A stretch of DNA of 64,000 nt from an uncultured Jannaschia sp. (GTDB lineage Bacteria > Pseudomonadota > Alphaproteobacteria > Rhodobacterales > Rhodobacteraceae). This document shows positions 59,285 to 64,000 of this stretch, one piece after another. Positions within the stretch are counted from its first letter, which is position 1; each line of letters opens with the position of its first letter. Both the position numbers and the translations under genes were made by a program. The notes under the pieces are model-generated. The model saw only the letters and a program-made list of their open reading frames with translations, searched no databases and was not told the DNA's origin. The DNA lies in contig CANLTZ010000008.1 of the NCBI GenBank assembly GCA_947494145.1, positions 1 through 64,000 of the forward strand, written 5' to 3'.

Positions 59285-61066
59285 ATGTTCCAAAGCTTCG
59301 AGGTCACCACCCGCCCCGATGCCGCCCCGCCCCGCGTGGCCCGCCTGCGCGATTGGATGAAAGCAGAGGGGTTGGATGCCGTCCTTGTGCCCCGCGCCGA
59401 TGCCCACCAGGGCGAGTATGTGGCCCCGTGCGACGAACGCCTGGCCTGGATCACCGGCTTCACCGGCTCGGCTGGCTTCGCGGTCATCTTGCGCGCGCGC
59501 GCCGCGCTCTTCACCGATGGGCGCTATACCGTGCAGGTCCGCGCACAAACCGATGGCGCCACCTTTGACTATGTGGACTGGCCTGCCACCAAGCTGAGCG
59601 ATTGGCTGCCCAAGGTACTGCCATCGGGCGGGCGCGTGGGCTTCGATCCGATGCTGCACACGGTCAATGAAATCAAGGTTCTGCGCAAACTCGACGGGAT
59701 CGAGATCGCCCCCACCGGCAATGGCGTCGACGCGATCTGGGAAGACCGCCCCGCGCCACCCTCGGCGCCCATGTCGGCCTATCCCACCAAGCTTGCGGGC
59801 CGGGCCCACGCCGAAAAACGCGCCCAGATCGCGGCCATCCTTGCCGACCAGGGCCTTGACGCCTTTGTCACCAACCAGCCTGACGCCGTGGCCTGGCTGC
59901 TCAACATCCGTGGCGCCGACATCACCCGCACGCCCATCGCCCAGGCCTTCGCCATCCTCCACAAGGATGCCAGCGTCGACCTGATCTGCGACCCCGCCAA
60001 GACCGTGCCCGTGGCCGATCATCTGGGCGACGCCGTCCGCGTCGTGGCTTCCCACGCGTTGCTGAACCACATCGCCAGCCTGCAAGGCCCGGTGGGCTAC
60101 GACCCCGCCGCCTGCCCCGTGGCCCTGGCCGAAGCGCTGGCCGAAGGCCGCGCCATCACCGACCCGATTGCTCTGCCCAAAGCGCGCAAGTCTGACGCCG
60201 AGATCGCCGCGACGCGCGACGCCCATCTGCGCGACGGCGCCGCCATGGTGCGCTTTTTGCACTGGCTCGACCAAGACCGGCCCGGTGATCTGACCGAAAC
60301 CGGTGTGGTCTCGGCCCTGGAACGGTTCCGACGCGACACCAACGCGCTGCGCGATATCAGCTTCGAGACCATCGCAGGCGCCGGGCCCCACGGCGCCATC
60401 GTGCATTACCGCGTCACTGAAGACACCGACCGCTCGCTGGCGGACGACCCCGTCCTGCTGGTGGATTCCGGCGGGCAATACCTGGACGGCACCACCGATA
60501 TCACCCGCACCATCGCGCTGCGCCCCGATATCCCCGGCCACATTGTCCATGCTTTCACCCGCGTGCTGCAAGGCATGGTGAACCTGTCACGCGCGCGCTT
60601 CCCAAAAGGCGTCACCGGCGGGCATCTGGATGCCATCGCCCGCGCGCCGCTCTGGTCCGATCACATGGATTACGACCATGGCACCGGCCACGGCGTGGGC
60701 GTCTATCTGGGCGTCCATGAAGGACCCGCCCGCATCGCCCGCACCTCCGCCATCCCGTTGGAGCCGGGGATGATCCTGTCAAATGAGCCGGGGCATTACC
60801 GCGAAGGCGAATATGGCATCCGCATCGAAAACCTCGTCGTCGTGACGGAAACCACGCGGCCGGACGGCGGCGACGACCGCAAGATGCTGGGGTTCGAAAC
60901 ACTCACCTGGGTGCCCATCGACCGCCGCCTGATCCGAACAGAGCTGCTGTCGCCGGATGAACGTCGTTGGCTAAACGGCTATCATGGCGAGGTTTTCGCC
61001 CGCATCTCACCGCTTCTGGACGAGGTCACGACCGATTGGCTGCGCCGCGCCTGCGTGCCCCTGTGA
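59285..61066 (+). CDS. M24-family aminopeptidase P-like (Xaa-Pro) peptidase
   Basis: Protein of 593 residues, with two N-terminal creatinase-like domains (about 10-300) and a C-terminal M24 pita-bread domain. Metal ligands lie in 'VDSGGQYLDGTTDITRT' (two Asp), 'DHGTGHGVGVYLGVHEG' (His), 'LSNEPGHYREGEYGIRIENL' (Glu) and the adjacent second Glu. Length and order fit the large aminopeptidase P class, which removes residues N-terminal to proline. Cytoplasmic. Confidence 0.9.
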   Translation: MFQSFEVTTRPDAAPPRVARLRDWMKAEGLDAVLVPRADAHQGEYVAPCDERLAWITGFTGSAGFAVILRARAALFTDGRYTVQVRAQTDGATFDYVDWPATKLSDWLPKVLPSGGRVGFDPMLHTVNEIKVLRKLDGIEIAPTGNGVDAIWEDRPAPPSAPMSAYPTKLAGRAHAEKRAQIAAILADQGLDAFVTNQPDAVAWLLNIRGADITRTPIAQAFAILHKDASVDLICDPAKTVPVADHLGDAVRVVASHALLNHIASLQGPVGYDPAACPVALAEALAEGRAITDPIALPKARKSDAEIAATRDAHLRDGAAMVRFLHWLDQDRPGDLTETGVVSALERFRRDTNALRDISFETIAGAGPHGAIVHYRVTEDTDRSLADDPVLLVDSGGQYLDGTTDITRTIALRPDIPGHIVHAFTRVLQGMVNLSRARFPKGVTGGHLDAIARAPLWSDHMDYDHGTGHGVGVYLGVHEGPARIARTSAIPLEPGMILSNEPGHYREGEYGIRIENLVVVTETTRPDGGDDRKMLGFETLTWVPIDRRLIRTELLSPDERRWLNGYHGEVFARISPLLDEVTTDWLRRACVPL

Positions 61067-61166
61067 CCTGCGCCGTTTGGGCCCTGCACAATCGCACATT
61101 CCCTGCGATTGCCTTTCGCCATTAACCAACCTACGTTCCGCTGTTCTAGAAGCGGGAGGCACCAAG

Positions 61167-61508
61167 ATGGCACATATCACGATCACCCCGGCCGAGGGCG
61201 TCTGGACCGTCCGCACCGAAGACGGCGTCCTAGTGGAAAGCCGGAACGCGCTGTCCTTGCGCGAGGGCGGCATGGACGCGGTCATCTATTTCCCCCGTGC
61301 CGATATCGCCATGGCACTGCTCGAAAAAACCGACAGTAAGACGCGCTGCCCCCATAAGGGCGAAGCCAGCTATTACGCCTATCTCGGCCAATCCGCACGC
61401 ATCGACGACGTCGCTTGGAGCTACGAATCCATCACCAAACCGGATGCTAAAGACATCGAAGGCCATCTCGCCTTCTACGGAAGCAAGGTCGCCGTCGAAC
61501 GCATCTGA
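61167..61508 (+). CDS. DUF427 family protein
   Basis: Protein of 113 residues from the ATG at 61167 (MAHITITPAEGVW), with GGGAGG upstream. The DUF427 core includes 'YFPRADIAMALLEKTDSKTRCPHKGEASYYAY' (about 42-72), where the conserved T-x-C-P-x-K-G segment is complete. The function is unknown; family members are small single-domain cytoplasmic proteins. Confidence 0.88.
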   Translation: MAHITITPAEGVWTVRTEDGVLVESRNALSLREGGMDAVIYFPRADIAMALLEKTDSKTRCPHKGEASYYAYLGQSARIDDVAWSYESITKPDAKDIEGHLAFYGSKVAVERI

Positions 61509-61589
61509 CCTGGGGCCCCTTCACTTTTGAAAGTCTCGCAAACCTAACTCATCAGCGTTTCGAAACACGCCGCAAACCGCCTCCTTCTT

Positions 61590-61610
61590 CCTGGCAAAAG
61601 TATCCCGGGG
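61590..61610 (+). repeat. Dispersed intergenic motif, copy 3, with GC-rich palindromes
   Basis: Starts CCTGGCAAAAGTATCCCGGG. The DNA just after it holds two inverted repeats, GTCGATC/GATCGAC (near 61614-61630) and a G-run/C-run stem (near 61631-61647), close to the GlcD-like gene stop. Confidence 0.6.
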
Positions 61611-61655
61611 GGAGTCGATCTGAGATCGACGGGGGGCAGAGCCCCCCAATCCCGC

Positions 61656-63029
61656 TCAATTCTGCCGCACCACCTTGCCTGGGTTCATCACGCCTTCGGG
61701 GTCCAGCGCGCGCTTAACGGCGCCCATCACATCCCAGGCGGGGCCGTGTTCCGCTTCCATCAAATGCAGCTTGCCCATCCCGACCCCATGCTCACCGGTT
61801 GCCGTTCCACCCAGCTCCAACGCATGGCTCACCATGGCATCCGACAGGCGCTTGGCCTCGGCCAACTCACCGGGGTCGTCGCCATCCACCAGCAGGATGG
61901 CGTGGTAGTTACCGTCGCCGACATGGCCCAGGATCGGGCCGCGCAGAGGCGACTCGGCAATATCCGCCTCGGCGGCACCAATGGCCTCGCCCAGTTTCGA
62001 CACCGGCACGCAGACATCCGTAACGATGGCCGTCGACCCGGGCCGCGACGCCAAAATGGTGTGATAGGCCCGGTGACGCATTGCCCAAAGCCGCGTGCGC
62101 GCCTCGGCTTCCGTGGCCCAGTCATAGCCCTTGGCGCCCGCCTCCTCCGCCAAGTCACCGAACCGCGCCGCCTGTTCGGCCACGGCGACGTCTGAGCCGT
62201 GGAATTCCAGCAGCAGATGCGGCGTCTCCGGCAAGCCCGCATCATCGGCCGCGTTCAAGATGACCACCGTGGCCCGATCCACGTACTCGATCCGCGCGGG
62301 CGCCAGCCCCATCTGCTTTGCCAAGACCACCGTTTCCACCGCCGCGCCCGTATCGGGAAAGGCGCAGGACGCGGCGGAGACGGCCTCCGGAATGCCATGC
62401 AATTGCAAGGTCAGTTCCGTGATCAGACCAAGCGTGCCCTCGGCGCCCACAAAGAGCCCGGTCAAGTCGTAGCCCGCCGATGACTTGCGCGCCCGCGTGC
62501 CCGTATGAATGACCCGCCCATCGGCCAGCACCACTTCCAGCCCCCGCACATTGTCGCGCATCGTGCCGTAGCGCACCGCCGTCGTCCCCGAGGCCCGGGT
62601 GGATGCCATGCCACCCAGCGACGCATTTGCGCCCGGGTCGACGGGAAACATCAGCCCCGTGGCGCGCAAAGCCGTATTCAGCGCCTCCCGCGTGCAGCCG
62701 GGCTGCACCCGGACCAGCATGTCTTCGGTCAAGACCTCCAACACCGCATCCATGTGCCGGAAATCCACGGTCACCCCACCCCGCGGCGCCGAGGCATGGC
62801 CCTCCAGCGCCGTCCCCGCGCCCCAGCCTATGATCGGGACAGCATGCCGCGCGCAGATGGCCACGATCCCAGCCACCTCGCCCGTGTCTAATGGGTAGGC
62901 CACCGCATCGGGTGGCATTTCGGGGTGCCACGTCTCCGAGCGGCCATGGAGCGACAGATCGCTCTTCCCCGTGCCAAGCCGTTCGCCTAGCATCGACTTC
63001 AAGTCCGACAGTGCCGCTTCCGGGATCAT
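61656..63029 (-). CDS. GlcD/D-lactate dehydrogenase-like FAD-binding oxidase
   Basis: Flavoprotein of 457 residues of the PCMH FAD-binding family. The N-terminal FAD domain (about 40-215) has 'PIIGWGAGTALEGHASAPRGGVTVDF' and 'VDPGANASLGGMASTRASGTTAVRYGTMRDNV'. The C-terminal FAD-oxidase domain runs to the end, with 'GHVGDGNYHAILLVD' and 'EHGVGMGKLHLMEAEHG'. It most resembles cytochrome-linked D-lactate dehydrogenase; glycolate oxidase GlcD is the alternative. No GlcE or GlcF gene is adjacent, which favours D-lactate. Confidence 0.82.
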   Translation of the reverse strand: MIPEAALSDLKSMLGERLGTGKSDLSLHGRSETWHPEMPPDAVAYPLDTGEVAGIVAICARHAVPIIGWGAGTALEGHASAPRGGVTVDFRHMDAVLEVLTEDMLVRVQPGCTREALNTALRATGLMFPVDPGANASLGGMASTRASGTTAVRYGTMRDNVRGLEVVLADGRVIHTGTRARKSSAGYDLTGLFVGAEGTLGLITELTLQLHGIPEAVSAASCAFPDTGAAVETVVLAKQMGLAPARIEYVDRATVVILNAADDAGLPETPHLLLEFHGSDVAVAEQAARFGDLAEEAGAKGYDWATEAEARTRLWAMRHRAYHTILASRPGSTAIVTDVCVPVSKLGEAIGAAEADIAESPLRGPILGHVGDGNYHAILLVDGDDPGELAEAKRLSDAMVSHALELGGTATGEHGVGMGKLHLMEAEHGPAWDVMGAVKRALDPEGVMNPGKVVRQN

Positions 63030-63096
63030 CGCCCCCTCCCAAGAACGCTCGCGGCCCAGGGTGCATCAAGGGGCGCGCGAAGGACAAGCCCCGCCT

Positions 63097-64000
63097 GTGT
63101 CAGACCTGCCCGCTTCCCGTCACGCCACATCGGCCCTGCGCCGCTGGTGGGAGGTGATCCGCCACAAGGGCCCGTCGAAAGTGCAGTTCTGGTTCATCGC
63201 CCTTCTGGTGGGGATTGCGTCGGGCTATGCCGCCGTGGCCTTCATGACGGCCATTCGCACGCTGCAAACCTTCCTTTATGGCACCGAAGACCCGCGCATG
63301 TTGCACACCTTCGCAGCCACCCTTCCCTGGTGGTGGGTGCTGATTCTGCCCGCGATCGGCGGCTTCATCGTGGGCGTGATCTTGACCCGCTTTACCCCCG
63401 ATGCCCGCGTGCGCGGCCCTGCCGAGGTGATCGAGGCCTCCGCCATGAAGGAAGGCCGGGTCGAGACGCGGGCGGGGCTGGCCTCCGTTGCGGCCTCGCT
63501 CATCACGCTCAGCTCAGGCGGGTCGTCTGGCCGGGAAGGTCCCGTCGTCCATATGGTGGGGATGATCGCAGGCTGGGTGTCGAACCGCTTGAACGCCGAT
63601 GGCATCACGGGTCGCGACCTTCTGGGCTGCGCCGTCGCCGCTGGCGTTGCCGCCAGCTTCAACGCGCCCCTTGCGGGCGCCCTTTTCGCGATGGAGGTGG
63701 TGCTGCGCCACTTCTCCGTCCACGCCTTCGCGCCCATCACCATCGCGGCGGCCAGCGGCTCGGTTATCAGCCGCATTCATTTCGGCGATGTGACAGAGTT
63801 CATGCTGCCAGAAGCGTCGCAACTGGCCTTCTACGTCGAACTCCCAGCCTTTATCTTGCTGGGCCTGACCTGCGGCCTGGTGGGCGTGGTGCTGATGCGC
63901 TCGGTCTTTTTGGCCGAAGACGTGGCCACCCGGGCCCAGGGCGCGCTGCGTCTGCCGCCGGTGCTGCGCCCTGCTGTGGCCGGGCTGATGCTGGGCGCGC
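63097..64000 (+). CDS. ClC-family chloride channel/antiporter, partial
   Basis: First roughly 301 residues of a ClC protein; the frame continues past the right window edge. Selectivity-filter segments are visible: 'GGSSGREGPVVHMVG' near residue 140 and 'ASFNAPLAGALFAMEVVLRHFSV' near 187-209. Multiple hydrophobic helices alternate with short loops. The start is set at GTG 63097 (VSDLPASRH); a GTG at 63061 is an alternative. It is divergent from the GlcD-like gene, 67 bp apart. Confidence 0.9.
   Translation, partial: MSDLPASRHATSALRRWWEVIRHKGPSKVQFWFIALLVGIASGYAAVAFMTAIRTLQTFLYGTEDPRMLHTFAATLPWWWVLILPAIGGFIVGVILTRFTPDARVRGPAEVIEASAMKEGRVETRAGLASVAASLITLSSGGSSGREGPVVHMVGMIAGWVSNRLNADGITGRDLLGCAVAAGVAASFNAPLAGALFAMEVVLRHFSVHAFAPITIAAASGSVISRIHFGDVTEFMLPEASQLAFYVELPAFILLGLTCGLVGVVLMRSVFLAEDVATRAQGALRLPPVLRPAVAGLMLGA

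Noticed and set aside
61514-61570. Fourth full copy of the palindromic repeat
   Set aside because: Only the short palindrome GTTTCGAAAC and a loop-like CATCAGC remain; arms are too imperfect to annotate as a repeat copy.
1-64000. CRISPR array search by eye
   Set aside because: No regularly spaced direct repeats of 25-40 bp were seen; the repeats found are palindromic and intergenic.

Overview
The window looks like the chromosome of a marine-type alphaproteobacterium, most likely Rhodobacterales (Rhodobacteraceae). The evidence is the high GC, a form I aerobic CO dehydrogenase cluster in the order coxMSLDEF, the bolA / J-domain / cobS / cobT neighbourhood, and short intergenic repeats of a Roseobacter-like style. 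It splits cleanly in two: positions 1 to about 35,430 are one end of an integrative and conjugative element (ICE), and positions from about 35,505 to 64,000 are host chromosome. The boundary is a tRNA-Glu(UUC) gene on the minus strand.

ICE, 1-35.4 kb. The conjugation block runs on the minus strand from about 14.8 kb down to the left edge: a frameshifted DUF6499/DUF2285 gene, an AlpA-like HTH protein, a DUF2840 protein, a TraF-type S26 peptidase, a lytic transglycosylase, an IS110 insertion, a VirD2-like relaxase, traG, a CopG-type gene, then trbB, trbC, trbD and trbE (cut by the window edge). Two AraC-type regulators and a small histidine kinase sit inside this block between copG and trbB. 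A regulatory and cargo stretch follows (15.2-20.4 kb: XRE, SDR-like, DUF736, AraC, LysR, membrane protein). Next is the element maintenance block on the minus strand (20.4-27.3 kb: DUF2493, Toprim primase-like, DUF6915, DUF6878, ParB-like, DUF932), which carries structured non-coding segments and two copies of a leader hairpin.

The main cargo is a complete four-gene anti-phage operon, qatABCD (27.8-32.7 kb): KAP ATPase, QatB, QueC-like QatC and TatD-like QatD, with stop/start overlaps throughout. After it come a small acidic protein and a RelE/HigB-HigA toxin-antitoxin pair whose antitoxin stop overlaps the GTG start of the large serine recombinase. The recombinase reading frame ends inside the tRNA-Glu gene, so this junction is the right attachment site.

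Host, 35.5-64 kb. First comes a repeat-rich intergenic region, then the CO dehydrogenase operon on the minus strand (coxM to coxF). Upstream of coxM lies a pair of direct repeats with a 21-bp period, and a CoxC-like MHYT-LytTR regulator is encoded about 3 kb further on. Between them are an Imm11-like orphan and a cupin/AraC divergent pair. Beyond are an OmpA-like/zincin fusion protein, a phytanoyl-CoA dioxygenase-like enzyme, two DUF4177 paralogues, bolA, a J-domain protein, a DUF2946/PepSY membrane pair, a DUF2235 hydrolase, the cobaltochelatase genes cobS and cobT with an Asp/Glu racemase-like gene between them, an EEP-family phosphatase, an M24 peptidase, a DUF427 protein, a GlcD-like FAD oxidase, and the start of a ClC channel gene.

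All calls come from reading the sequence by eye. Family names are from recognition of motifs and gene order, not from database searches.
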